Shown: positions 28,201 to 36,257 of the stretch, in pieces
Numbering within the stretch: position 1 is the first letter of the stretch
Layout: the number at the start of each line of letters is the position of its first letter
Assembly: GCA_963840785.1 (NCBI GenBank)
Contig: CAWJAF010000014.1
Coordinates: 62,001-126,000, forward strand
Reading direction: 5' to 3'
DNA: 64,000 bases
Origin: JALYOK01 sp963840785
GTDB taxonomy: Bacteria; Pseudomonadota; Gammaproteobacteria; Burkholderiales; JALYOK01
Notes under the pieces: model-generated
Database searches by the model: none
Seen by the model: only the letters and a program-made list of their open reading frames with translations
What the model was told of the DNA's origin: nothing
Made by a program: the position numbers and the translations under genes

Positions 28201-28781
28201 CGTTGGTTGATGGCGTTCGTGCTGCCGAGAGTGGAAAATTTCCCGGTAAGCAAAGCTTGAGCGAAGCGGTCGCGCGCTACTACGCAAAATTGCTTGCGTA
28301 CAAAGACGAATACGAAGTTGCACGGCTTTACACGGATGGCGAATTCACGAAAAAAATTGCCGATATGTTCGAAGGTGACTACCACTTAAATTTCAATCTC
28401 GCGCCGCCGCTCTTCTCCAAACGCGATCCGGTCACGGGTCATTTGCGTAAAGCGGCCTATGGCCCGTGGATGTTTCGTGCGTTCAAGCTACTGGCGAAAT
28501 TTAAAGGGCTGCGGGGTGGTGCGTTGGATGTTTTTGGTTATAGCGCCGAGCGCCGCATGGAACGGCAACTAATTGCGGACTACGAAAAACTCGTCAGTGA
28601 AATTCTCAGCGGATTAAATGAACGCAACTACGAAAAAGCTATCGCATTAGCGCAGATCCCTGAGCAGATTCGCGGTTTTGGCCATGTCAAAGAACGCCAT
28701 CTAGTCGAAGCAAAGAAGAAGGAAAACGAATTGCTTGCCGCGTTTAGAAATCCATCGGTACCGGCCAAACTCGCCGCATAA
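25278..28781 (+). pseudogene. Indolepyruvate ferredoxin oxidoreductase, fused alpha-gamma type, three frame breaks
   Basis: TPP- and Fe-S-dependent 2-oxoacid oxidoreductase that turns aryl pyruvates into acyl-CoA and reduces ferredoxin, about 1165 residues. Order: N-terminal core (YLTGIQALVRLPMMQR, GYISGYRGSPLGGYDQ), a middle part (MPYFCPGCPHSTGTKVPEG, NIGDGTYFHSG, YNDAVAMTGGQP), Fe-S ligands (CEGCGDCGVQSNC, CNKDFSCVKGFCPSF), the gamma domain (VTGVGGQGTVTVG) and the family's C-terminal extension. Single-base skips near 26202, 26536 and 26816 join the pieces. The start is probably the ATG at 25278; GTG 25263 and ATG 25299 are alternatives. glyA follows 24 bases downstream. Confidence 0.88.
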
Positions 28782-28805
28782 ATTTTAGGACTCAACCTAT
28801 CACTC

Positions 28806-30056
28806 ATGTTTAGCGCAAATCACACGCTTGCTGCAATCGATCCCGAACTCGCGCAAGTTATCGAGAAGGAACGCCAACGCCAAGAAGATCACATCGAATT
28901 GATCGCCTCGGAAAACCACGTTAGCCCGGCCGTGTTGGAAGCACAAGGCTCGGTGCTGACCAACAAGTACGCCGAAGGCTATCCGGGTAAGCGCTACTAC
29001 GGCGGTTGCGAATATGTCGACATGGCGGAACAACTCGCGATTGATCGCGTGAAAGCATTGTTCAAAGCGGACTACGCCAACGTCCAGCCCCATTCCGGCT
29101 CGCAGGCAAACGCGGGTGTGTATATGGCGATGCTGCAACCCGGCGATACGATCATGGGTCTGTCGTTGGCGCATGGTGGCCACCTCACGCACGGCTCGCC
29201 GGTGAATTTCAGTGGGCGTTTGTACAAAGTCATCAGCTACGGTCTGCGTGAAGACAACGAAGAAATCGATTACGAACAAGCGGCGAGATTGGCGTTGGAG
29301 CATCGGCCAAAAATGATCGTAACCGGTGCCTCAGCATATTCGCGCGTGATCGATTGGAAACGTTTTCGCCAGATCGCCGATAGCGTCGGCGCCTATCTTT
29401 TCGCGGACATCGCCCACTATGCGGGACTGATCGCAACGGGTTTTTATCCGAGCCCAATTGGCATCGCGGATTTTGTGACCAGCACCACGCATAAAACGCT
29501 ACGCGGACCGCGCGGTGGTTTGATCATGGCGAAAGCCGAATACGAGAAAGCGCTGCAGTCGATTATTTTTCCCGGCATTCAGGGTGGCCCGCTGATGCAT
29601 GTTATCGCCGCAAAGGCGGTTGCGTTCAAAGAAGCCGCGACGAAAGAGTTCCGCGTTTATCAAGAGCAAGTAATCGATAACGCGCGTGTGATGGCGAAAA
29701 CCTTGCAAGCACGCGGCCTGCGTATCGTTTCCGGCGGCACGGATTGCCATATGTTCCTGCTCGATCTACGCGCAAAAAAGATTACCGGCAAAGAAGCCGA
29801 AGCGGTTTTGGGCCACGCTCATATCACGGTCAACAAAAACGCGATTCCGAATGACCCGGAAAAACCCTTTGTTACGAGTGGCATTCGCATCGGTTCGCCG
29901 GCAATGACGACACGAGGTTTTCGCGAACTCGAAGCGGAACAAGTTGCTCATTTCATCGCTGACGCGCTTGATGCGCCGCAAGACGAGGCACACATTCAGC
30001 AAGTCGCCGACCGTGTCAAAACCTTGTGCAAGCGGTTCCCAGTCTACCGAACGTGA
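28806..30056 (+). CDS. glyA: Serine hydroxymethyltransferase
   Basis: PLP enzyme interconverting serine and glycine with transfer of a one-carbon unit to tetrahydrofolate. 416 residues, normal length. Marks are ELIASENHVSPAVLEAQGS, NKYAEGYPGKRYYGGCEYVD, the substrate region GHLTHGSPVNFSG, the PLP-lysine motif TSTTHKTLRGPRGG and the C-terminal TSGIRIGSPAMTTRGF. It stands immediately before nrdR and the riboflavin cluster, a usual betaproteobacterial neighbour. Intact. Confidence 0.97.
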   Translation: MFSANHTLAAIDPELAQVIEKERQRQEDHIELIASENHVSPAVLEAQGSVLTNKYAEGYPGKRYYGGCEYVDMAEQLAIDRVKALFKADYANVQPHSGSQANAGVYMAMLQPGDTIMGLSLAHGGHLTHGSPVNFSGRLYKVISYGLREDNEEIDYEQAARLALEHRPKMIVTGASAYSRVIDWKRFRQIADSVGAYLFADIAHYAGLIATGFYPSPIGIADFVTSTTHKTLRGPRGGLIMAKAEYEKALQSIIFPGIQGGPLMHVIAAKAVAFKEAATKEFRVYQEQVIDNARVMAKTLQARGLRIVSGGTDCHMFLLDLRAKKITGKEAEAVLGHAHITVNKNAIPNDPEKPFVTSGIRIGSPAMTTRGFRELEAEQVAHFIADALDAPQDEAHIQQVADRVKTLCKRFPVYRT

Positions 30057-30064
30057 AATACGTG

Positions 30065-30150
30065 AAGGGTGAAACGTGAAAAGTGAAGGGGAAGGTTTGA
30101 GGGGTTTTTATCGTTCACCTTTCACCTTTCACCTTTCACCTTTCACCTCC
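30065..30150. repeat. GTGAAA/TTTCACC repeat tract between glyA and nrdR
   Basis: The left part has several GTGAA(A) units (GAAGGGTGAAACGTGAAAAG). The right part has five tandem copies of the heptamer TTCACCT from about 30113. The two halves are complementary and can form a long imperfect hairpin. A matching tract, GTGAAAAGTGAAAGGTGAAA, is at about 50513-50532. A role as an mRNA hairpin or terminator is possible but not shown. Confidence 0.7.
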
Positions 30151-30155
30151 GTCAA

Positions 30156-30599
30156 ATGAAATGCCCCTTCTGCGGCGCGCTGGAATCCCAAGTAATTGAT
30201 TCTCGCCTAAACGACGAGGGCGATAGCATTCGCCGCCGGCGTAAATGCGCAGCATGCAACAAACGCTTCACAACTTACGAAAGCGCTGAATTGCGCATGC
30301 CGCAAGTTGTCAAGCAAAATGGCAAGCGCGAAGATTTTTCTAGCGCAAAGTTACACACTGGTTTCGCGCGCGCGCTGCACAAACGGCCGGTTTCCGCCGA
30401 TTTAGTGGATGCCGCCGTCGAACGCATCGGTCAAAAATTATTGGGCCTAGGCGAACGCGAGATCGATGGGCGCCGCATTGGTGAAATGGTGATGGACGAA
30501 CTGCGCAAAATGGATAAGGTCGCCTACATTCGCTTTGCGTCGGTATATCGCTCGTTTCAGGACGTTGAGGATTTTCGCGACGTCATGCGAGATTTATAG
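30156..30599 (+). CDS. nrdR: Transcriptional repressor NrdR
   Basis: Zinc-ribbon/ATP-cone repressor that senses nucleotides and controls ribonucleotide reductase genes through NrdR boxes. 147 residues. Zinc ligands are CPFCG and CAACNKRFTTYE; RRRRKC is the basic DNA-contact region. The ATP-cone follows with VVKQNGKREDFSSAKLHTGF. It is the first gene of the riboflavin/nusB group and ends directly against ribD. Intact. Confidence 0.97.
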   Translation: MKCPFCGALESQVIDSRLNDEGDSIRRRRKCAACNKRFTTYESAELRMPQVVKQNGKREDFSSAKLHTGFARALHKRPVSADLVDAAVERIGQKLLGLGEREIDGRRIGEMVMDELRKMDKVAYIRFASVYRSFQDVEDFRDVMRDL

Positions 30600-31688
30600 T
30601 TGTTTTCAGCGGCCGATCATCAATTCATGGCGCATGCGTTGCGCCTTGCCGAGCGTGGACTTCTCACGACCATGCCAAACCCGCGCGTCGGTTGCGTAAT
30701 CGTTCGTAACGGCGCAATTGTCGGTGAGGGATGGCACGAACGCGCCGGCGAAGCCCACGCAGAAGTTCATGCGTTGCGCGCTGCAGGTGAACGGGCGCGT
30801 GGCGCAACCGCTTATGTCAGCCTAGAACCCTGTAACCACACCGGCCGTACGCCGCCTTGCGCGAACGCGCTGATCGAAAGCGGGATCAAAAGAGTGGTAG
30901 CCGCCATGGCAGATCCCAATCCGCTCGTGGCAGGCACTGGCCTACAAGCCTTATCTAAAGCAGGTCTTGAGACTGCCGTTGGTTTATTAGAGAACCAAGC
31001 GCGCGAACTTAACACGGGCTTTATCTCGCGCATGAAAAGAAAACGACCATGGTTTTGCCTGAAAGTCGCGGCGAGCCTCGATGGTAAAACTGCGTTGAAG
31101 AATGGCAAGAGTCAGTGGATCACCGGCGAGCAAGCGCGGCGCGACGGCCACGTATGGCGGGCACGTTCTTGCGGTATTTTGACCGGTATCGGAACGGTGA
31201 AAGACGACAATCCAAAACTTACTGTCCGCGCCATCGAAACAACCCGACAGCCACAAAAGATTTTGATTGATAGTCGATTGGAAGTTCCGATCGATGCGGT
31301 GCTATTTGACGGTTCGCCGGCGCTGATTTTTTGTGCTATTTCCACCGCGGAAAAAATCACGAGACTGGCCGATCGTAACGCAACGGTCGTAACGCTTCCC
31401 GACGCCAACGGCAAGGTCGATTTGGCCGCCATGGCGACGGAACTGTGTAACCGCGGAATGAATGAAATATTGGTTGAATGCGGTACGAAATTAAATGGCT
31501 CGCTCATGAAGGCAAAATTAGTCGACGAGTTACTAATTTACTTGGCGCCGCATTTGCTTGGGGATAGCGCACGAGGCATGTTCGGATTGCCGGAACTAAC
31601 CTCGCTTTCCGATCGTTGCGAACTGCGCATTCACGACATCCGCCAAATCGGCCCCGATATTCGCATTACTGCTCGGACGAATTATTGA
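30600..31688 (+). CDS. ribD: Bifunctional pyrimidine deaminase/reductase RibD
   Basis: Second and third steps of riboflavin synthesis: deamination and then side-chain reduction of the GTP-derived pyrimidine. 362 residues. The zinc-deaminase site is AGEAHAEVHALRAAGERA with LEPCNHTGRTPPC; the reductase domain has SLDGKTALKNGKSQWITGEQAR. The start is taken as TTG at 30600, immediately after the nrdR stop, because MFSAADHQFMAHAL matches the family N-terminus; the next choice is the ATG at 30627. Intact. Confidence 0.95.
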   Translation: MFSAADHQFMAHALRLAERGLLTTMPNPRVGCVIVRNGAIVGEGWHERAGEAHAEVHALRAAGERARGATAYVSLEPCNHTGRTPPCANALIESGIKRVVAAMADPNPLVAGTGLQALSKAGLETAVGLLENQARELNTGFISRMKRKRPWFCLKVAASLDGKTALKNGKSQWITGEQARRDGHVWRARSCGILTGIGTVKDDNPKLTVRAIETTRQPQKILIDSRLEVPIDAVLFDGSPALIFCAISTAEKITRLADRNATVVTLPDANGKVDLAAMATELCNRGMNEILVECGTKLNGSLMKAKLVDELLIYLAPHLLGDSARGMFGLPELTSLSDRCELRIHDIRQIGPDIRITARTNY

Positions 31689-31689
31689 T

Positions 31690-32283
31690 ATGTTTACCGG
31701 TATTGTGGCGGGCCTCGGCCGAATAACGGCGATCTCAGCACAAGACAAAGGCATTCGCGCCACGGTCGCTTGCGCTGGATTCGATTTAAGCGATGTTTCG
31801 ATTGGCGATAGCATCGCGTGCAGCGGTGCGTGTTTGACGGTTGTCGAAAAAAGTAACGACTCTTTTTCGGTCGATGTGTCGCAAGAGTCGTTGAACTGCA
31901 CGGCAGGCTTGGATTACATTGGTGCAGAAATCAATTTGGAAAAAGCCTTACGGCTCTCGGATCGTCTCGGCGGGCATTTAGTTAGCGGTCACATCGACGG
32001 TGTCGGCGAGGTGATCGGCTTTACGCCGGTTGGCGAAAGTTGGGAGCTACGCATACGTTTGCCGAGCGATCTGGAGAAATTCGTCGCCGCAAAAGGTTCC
32101 ATTACGATCGATGGCGTAAGCTTGACGGTGAACAGCATCGAGCAACAAATTTTTAGCATAAATATTATTCCCCACACGTTCTCGGCAACGTCATTTAAGC
32201 GACTCGCGCCCGGTGTTCGTGTCAATATTGAGGTCGATCAAATCGCGCGTTATCTCGCGCAGCTCGCGAAGTTCTCAAGCTGA
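31690..32283 (+). CDS. ribE: Riboflavin synthase, alpha subunit
   Basis: Last step of riboflavin synthesis: dismutation of two 6,7-dimethyl-8-ribityllumazine molecules. 197 residues made of two similar lumazine-binding barrels: MFTGIVAGLGRI...IGDSIACSGACLTV, then LGGHLVSGHIDGVGEV...SITIDGVSLTVNSIE. It begins one base after the ribD stop. Intact and of standard length. Confidence 0.96.
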   Translation: MFTGIVAGLGRITAISAQDKGIRATVACAGFDLSDVSIGDSIACSGACLTVVEKSNDSFSVDVSQESLNCTAGLDYIGAEINLEKALRLSDRLGGHLVSGHIDGVGEVIGFTPVGESWELRIRLPSDLEKFVAAKGSITIDGVSLTVNSIEQQIFSINIIPHTFSATSFKRLAPGVRVNIEVDQIARYLAQLAKFSS

Positions 32284-32300
32284 ACTGGTAGAATCGCGTC

Positions 32301-33401
32301 ATGCAACTGAATACCACGAGCGAAATCATCGCCGACATTCGCGCCGGGCGCATGGTCATTTTGGTCGACGAAGAAGATCGCGAAAATGAGGGCGATTTGG
32401 TCATCGCCGCCGAATGCGTTACGGCGGAATCGATTAACTTCATGGCGAAACACGGCCGTGGATTGATCTGCTTGACGTTGACCGAAGCGCGCTGCAAACA
32501 ACTCAATTTGCCGTTGATGGTGGCGGAAAATCGCTCACCGCTTGGAACCAATTTCACGTTGTCGATCGAGGCCGCGAGTGGCGTGACGACAGGCATATCC
32601 GCAGCGGATCGCGCGCGTACAATTCTGGCCGCCGTTGCAAAACACGCCAAGCCAGAAGATCTCGTTCAGCCCGGCCACATCTTTCCACTGAAAGCACAAA
32701 AAGGTGGCGTGTTAGTTCGCGCCGGTCACACCGAGGCCGGATGCGATCTTGCGCAACTCGCAGGACTTGAGCCCGCCTCGGTCATTTGCGAAATTTTAAA
32801 AGACGACGGCGAGATGGCGCGGTTGCCAGACCTGATTGAGTTCGCCGAGAAGCACAGTATTAAACTCGGAACCATTTCGGATCTAATTCAGTATCGCAGC
32901 CACAACGAAACCGTCGTCAGCAAAGTAGCTGATCAGAACATCACGACACCCTATGGCGCGTTTCGTTTAGTCGTGTTTGTCGATACGACCGTGAATCACA
33001 CTCACCTGGCGCTGGTGCGTGGCGACATTTCGCGTGACGTGGAAACCTTGGTACGGGTACATGAGCCGGTGTCCGTGTTTGATTTTCTCGATATGAACGC
33101 GAACCAACATTCATTCGCGTTGACCGAAGCACTCAAGCGGATCGCTGCCGCCGAGCGAGGTGTGATCGTCATGTTACATCGACCGGAATCCGGCCCCGAT
33201 TTGCTAAACCGGATTAAACCCGATGCGCGCGCACGCAAGCCATCGGAACGCTGGGATCCGCGCAGCTATGGAATCGGCGCACAGATCCTGCGCGAACTCA
33301 ATGTCGGCAAAATGCGTCTCCTGGCACGACCAAAAAAATTGCCCAGCATGGCAGCTTTTGGATTAGAAATTACCGGCTACGATAGCCCTGACAGCAAATG
33401 A
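32301..33401 (+). CDS. ribB: 3,4-dihydroxy-2-butanone-4-phosphate synthase with degenerate GTP-cyclohydrolase II domain (RibBX type)
   Basis: 366 residues. The N-terminal domain (1-203) makes DHBP from ribulose-5-phosphate and is complete: VDEEDRENEGDLVIAAE, FMAKHGRGLICL, GVTTGISAADRARTI and GHTEAGCDLAQLAGL. The C-terminal domain has the outline of GTP cyclohydrolase II (FRLVVFVDTTVNHTHLALVRGD, YGIGAQILRELNV) but lacks the zinc Cys motifs: where CLTGD and RCDCG are expected it has EPVSVFDFLDMNANQHSFA. This is the RibBX variant known in Proteobacteria, in which only the DHBP activity is expected. A separate ribA must exist elsewhere. It overlaps ribH by four bases. Confidence 0.93.
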   Translation: MQLNTTSEIIADIRAGRMVILVDEEDRENEGDLVIAAECVTAESINFMAKHGRGLICLTLTEARCKQLNLPLMVAENRSPLGTNFTLSIEAASGVTTGISAADRARTILAAVAKHAKPEDLVQPGHIFPLKAQKGGVLVRAGHTEAGCDLAQLAGLEPASVICEILKDDGEMARLPDLIEFAEKHSIKLGTISDLIQYRSHNETVVSKVADQNITTPYGAFRLVVFVDTTVNHTHLALVRGDISRDVETLVRVHEPVSVFDFLDMNANQHSFALTEALKRIAAAERGVIVMLHRPESGPDLLNRIKPDARARKPSERWDPRSYGIGAQILRELNVGKMRLLARPKKLPSMAAFGLEITGYDSPDSK

Positions 33402-33850
33402 AAACATTACAAATGAATTTGGATGGCCGCGGACTGCGCGTGGGAATTGTACAAGGCCGCTTCAACGCGGTAGTCGGCCGCGGTTTACTCGATGCTTGCT
33501 GCGCGACCCTGAAAACTATCGGCGTGGCGGATGCGAACGTCACCGTTGCGACGGTACCCGGTGCCCTTGAGATCCCCTTGACGCTGCAGCGCATGGCGCA
33601 GAGTGGAAAATTCGACGCGCTGGTTGCGCTCGGCGCGGTCATTCGCGGGGAAACCTATCACTTCGAAATCGTTTCCAATGAATCAGCAGCCGGTATCACT
33701 CAAGTGCAACTCGATACGGGCATTCCAATCGCCAATGGAATTCTGACTACCGATAATGACGAACAAGCACTGGCTCGCATCGCCGAAAAAGGTGCCGACT
33801 GCGCTAAAGCTGCGGTTGAAATGGCTAATTTGTTGAAGCAAATCCAATGA
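33398..33850 (+). CDS. ribH: 6,7-dimethyl-8-ribityllumazine synthase
   Basis: Condenses DHBP with the ribityl-aminouracil to give lumazine, the substrate of RibE; the family often forms large shells. 150 residues. Marks are GIVQGRFNAVV, VATVPGALEIPLTLQRMA, ALGAVIRGETYHFEIVSNES (catalytic His) and IPIANGILTTDNDEQA. Its ATG overlaps the ribB stop (ATGA) and its own stop overlaps nusB. Intact. Confidence 0.97.
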   Translation: MKTLQMNLDGRGLRVGIVQGRFNAVVGRGLLDACCATLKTIGVADANVTVATVPGALEIPLTLQRMAQSGKFDALVALGAVIRGETYHFEIVSNESAAGITQVQLDTGIPIANGILTTDNDEQALARIAEKGADCAKAAVEMANLLKQIQ

Positions 33851-34272
33851 AATCAGCTCGCCGCCGCACACGCGAATTGACCTTGCAAGCGCTCTATCAA
33901 TGGCAATTGTCCGGTCAAACGGTAGCGTTTATCGAAAAGCAGTTCGTTGAAGGGAAAGATTACGACAAAGCCGACCAAAATTATTTCGGTTTGTTGTTTC
34001 GAGGTACTGTAAGAGAATCCGAGAAACTTCAAGCGGCGCTCACCGATTGCATCGATCGGAAGTTTTCCGAGCTCAGCCCGGTCGAGCGCGCTATATTGCT
34101 GCTTGCAAGCTACGAGCTGATCCACCAAATTGAAATTCCCTATCGCGTCGTCATCAATGAAGCAGTGGAATTAGCAAAAAGTTTTGGTGGCACCGATGGC
34201 CACAAATACGTGAATGGCGTACTCGACAAATTTGCCGCTAGTGTTCGCAGCGTCGAAATCAACGCTCGATAG
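33847..34272 (+). CDS. nusB: Transcription antitermination factor NusB
   Basis: All-helical protein that, with NusE, binds boxA RNA and supports rRNA antitermination. 141 residues. MKSARRRTRELTLQALYQWQ at the N-terminus and LASYELIHQIEIPYRVVINE in the C-terminal half are diagnostic. It overlaps ribH by ATGA and is followed nine bases on by thiL, the standard order. Intact. Confidence 0.97.
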   Translation: MKSARRRTRELTLQALYQWQLSGQTVAFIEKQFVEGKDYDKADQNYFGLLFRGTVRESEKLQAALTDCIDRKFSELSPVERAILLLASYELIHQIEIPYRVVINEAVELAKSFGGTDGHKYVNGVLDKFAASVRSVEINAR

Positions 34273-34281
34273 TCGCTCGCC

Positions 34282-35241
34282 ATGCCCCTCGGGGAATTCG
34301 ACCTTATTCGACGCTACTTTACCCGCAATACGGTAAGCGCGATTCTTGGCGTCGGCGACGATGCGGCACTCTTGCCGGTTACCTCGGGCAAAGAGCTTGC
34401 CGTGTCGACGGACATGTTAGTGTCGGGTCGACACTTTTTCCCCGACGCTGATCCCTATTTTTTGGGTCGAAAATCCCTAGCAGTCAATCTCTCGGATATG
34501 GCGGCAATGGGCGCAACGCCGCGCTGGGCGACGTTAGCACTTGCGTTACCGGAAGTGAGTAACAATTGGCTTGAAGCATTTTCCAATGGTTTTTATTCGA
34601 TCGCCGATGAGTTTGGTGTCGAGCTCGTTGGCGGTGACACAACCCGCGGCCCCCTTAACATCTGCGTTCAAATACTAGGCGAGACCCAACCTGGCATGGC
34701 GCTACGACGCGTTGGCGCAAAGGTCGGCGATATCGTTTGGATTTCCGGTGAGTTGGGCGCCGCCGCATTGGCCTTGGCACATCTGCAAGGCGAGGTCTCC
34801 TTGCCCTCGGAAATATTTGAATATTGCGCTAAAAAGCTCCATGACCCTTCGCCAAGAGTGGCTCTGGGATTGGCTCTACAAGGCATCGCTGATAGTGCGA
34901 TCGACATTTCCGACGGCCTGATCGGTGACCTTGGCCACATTCTGCAGCGATCCAATGTGGGGGCAAAAATTCGTATCGATAAAATTCCATCTAATCCGGA
35001 GTTAAAAACCCACCTCGCGCAACCTTTGGCCGCACAAGCGTTGCTCGCTGGCGGCGATGAATACGAGCTGTGCTTTACCGCCGCACCTCAACGTATGCAA
35101 GCCATTCGGGCTATCGCCACGCGATTGCAATTGGCGCTTACGCCGGTTGGCGAAATCGTCTCGGGTTCGGGGTTGGTGATTCTTGATGAGCACGACTTGC
35201 CACTGAATCTGAGTCTGAAATCATTTGACCATTTCAGCTAA
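34282..35241 (+). CDS. thiL: Thiamine-monophosphate kinase
   Basis: Phosphorylates thiamine monophosphate to the active diphosphate. 319 residues. Marks are MPLGEFDLIRRYF, GVGDDAALLP, VSTDMLVSGRHFF, RKSLAVNLSDMAAMGATPRW, ELVGGDTTRGP and ISDGLIGDLGHI, all family-typical Mg-ATP and substrate blocks. Its end overlaps the beginning of pgpA by 17 bases. Intact. Confidence 0.96.
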   Translation: MPLGEFDLIRRYFTRNTVSAILGVGDDAALLPVTSGKELAVSTDMLVSGRHFFPDADPYFLGRKSLAVNLSDMAAMGATPRWATLALALPEVSNNWLEAFSNGFYSIADEFGVELVGGDTTRGPLNICVQILGETQPGMALRRVGAKVGDIVWISGELGAAALALAHLQGEVSLPSEIFEYCAKKLHDPSPRVALGLALQGIADSAIDISDGLIGDLGHILQRSNVGAKIRIDKIPSNPELKTHLAQPLAAQALLAGGDEYELCFTAAPQRMQAIRAIATRLQLALTPVGEIVSGSGLVILDEHDLPLNLSLKSFDHFS

Positions 35242-35728
35242 AGCCAGTCGCGTTTCGTTTGCGTTTCTACGGCAACATCCGGCGCATTTCATTGCGCTAG
35301 GATTCGGGACGGGGCTTGCGCCGAAAGCACCGGGCACTTTGGGGACTTTGCTTGCGTACCCAATTTTCTTTGGCTTGATGGTCGCGTTCTCGTTGACCGA
35401 GCAACTCACAGTCGTCGTTGCACTATTTCTACTCGGTGTTTGGTGTTGCACCGTCACGGGCCGCAATCTCGGTGTGGTTGATCATGGCGCAATCGTCTGG
35501 GATGAGGTCGTCGCGATGTTGCTGGTGCTGACGTTTACGCCATTTGGTTGGGTGTGGTACGCCCTTGCATTCGCGCTATTTCGCGCTTTTGACATTCTCA
35601 AACCATTTCCTATTGGGCTTGCCGACAGAAAAATAAAAAATGGATTTGGCGTCATGTTTGACGATTTGCTCGCCGCGATTTATTCGATCGCTGTACTTAA
35701 GATTTTGGAAAGGTGGATGCATGGTTAA
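35225..35728 (+). CDS. pgpA: Phosphatidylglycerophosphatase A
   Basis: Membrane enzyme that removes phosphate from phosphatidylglycerophosphate to give phosphatidylglycerol. 167 residues with about four spans. HFIALGFGTGLAPKAPGTLGTLLA, GVVDHGAIVWDEVVAML and ALFRAFDILKPFPIG are the conserved blocks, including the acidic metal site DE. Translation is coupled on both sides: it overlaps thiL by 17 bases and pncC by 8. The start ATG at 35225 lies inside thiL. Intact. Confidence 0.95.
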   Translation: MTISAKASRVSFAFLRQHPAHFIALGFGTGLAPKAPGTLGTLLAYPIFFGLMVAFSLTEQLTVVVALFLLGVWCCTVTGRNLGVVDHGAIVWDEVVAMLLVLTFTPFGWVWYALAFALFRAFDILKPFPIGLADRKIKNGFGVMFDDLLAAIYSIAVLKILERWMHG

Positions 35729-36230
35729 CACAGAAATGGAACAACTCGCTGCCGCCGTCGGGCAAGCATTGCAGCGCGCAGAGTGCCTCTTAGTGACGGC
35801 GGAATCGTGCACCGGCGGCTGGGTCGGCGAAGCGGTGACGGCGATCGCGGGAAGTTCTAAATGGTTCGATCGGGGATTTATCACGTATAGCAACGCGGCA
35901 AAACGCGAAACGCTTGGGGTCGCCGGGACAACGTTAATTCGGCACGGCGCAGTCAGTGAAGAAACCGCCCGCGAAATGGCCACGGGTGCCCTGAAATTTA
36001 GTCGTGCACAGATTGCGGTGGCGATTACCGGCGTTGCGGGACCGGGCGGCGGCAGCGCCGATAAACCTGTCGGTACGGTTTGTTTCGCCTGGGCCAGAAG
36101 TTACGTCGCGCTGCAAAGTGCTACACATTTGCTGAGTGGCGATCGCACGCAAGTACGGCAGCAATCCGTTGTGATCGCATTGCGCGGTATTCTGAAGTTA
36201 CTTTCCGGCGAGCAAACAGCGATCGCGTGA
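35721..36230 (+). CDS. pncC: Nicotinamide-nucleotide amidase (CinA C-terminal domain)
   Basis: Stand-alone CinA-C protein of 169 residues that deamidates nicotinamide mononucleotide in pyridine-nucleotide recycling. Marks are TAESCTGGWVGEAVTAIAGSS, FITYSNAAKRETLGV, HGAVSEETAREMATGA and ITGVAGPGGGSADKPVGTV. The frame is open further upstream, but the ATG at 35721 (MVNTEMEQLA) is the family start and overlaps the pgpA stop. It is the last gene of the plus-strand operon and is convergent with the permease-GGDEF-EAL gene. Confidence 0.95.
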   Translation: MVNTEMEQLAAAVGQALQRAECLLVTAESCTGGWVGEAVTAIAGSSKWFDRGFITYSNAAKRETLGVAGTTLIRHGAVSEETAREMATGALKFSRAQIAVAITGVAGPGGGSADKPVGTVCFAWARSYVALQSATHLLSGDRTQVRQQSVVIALRGILKLLSGEQTAIA

Positions 36231-36257
36231 CATTGATTTTACAACCCGCCAATTACT

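Noticed and set aside
30113..30150. Tandem TTCACCT units considered as a CRISPR-like array
   Set aside because: Units are seven bases with no spacers; it is a simple tandem repeat.
30057..30160. FMN riboswitch before the riboflavin genes
   Set aside because: The leader holds only the GTGAAA/TTTCACC repeat tract; none of the conserved RFN helices is visible, and nrdR precedes ribD.
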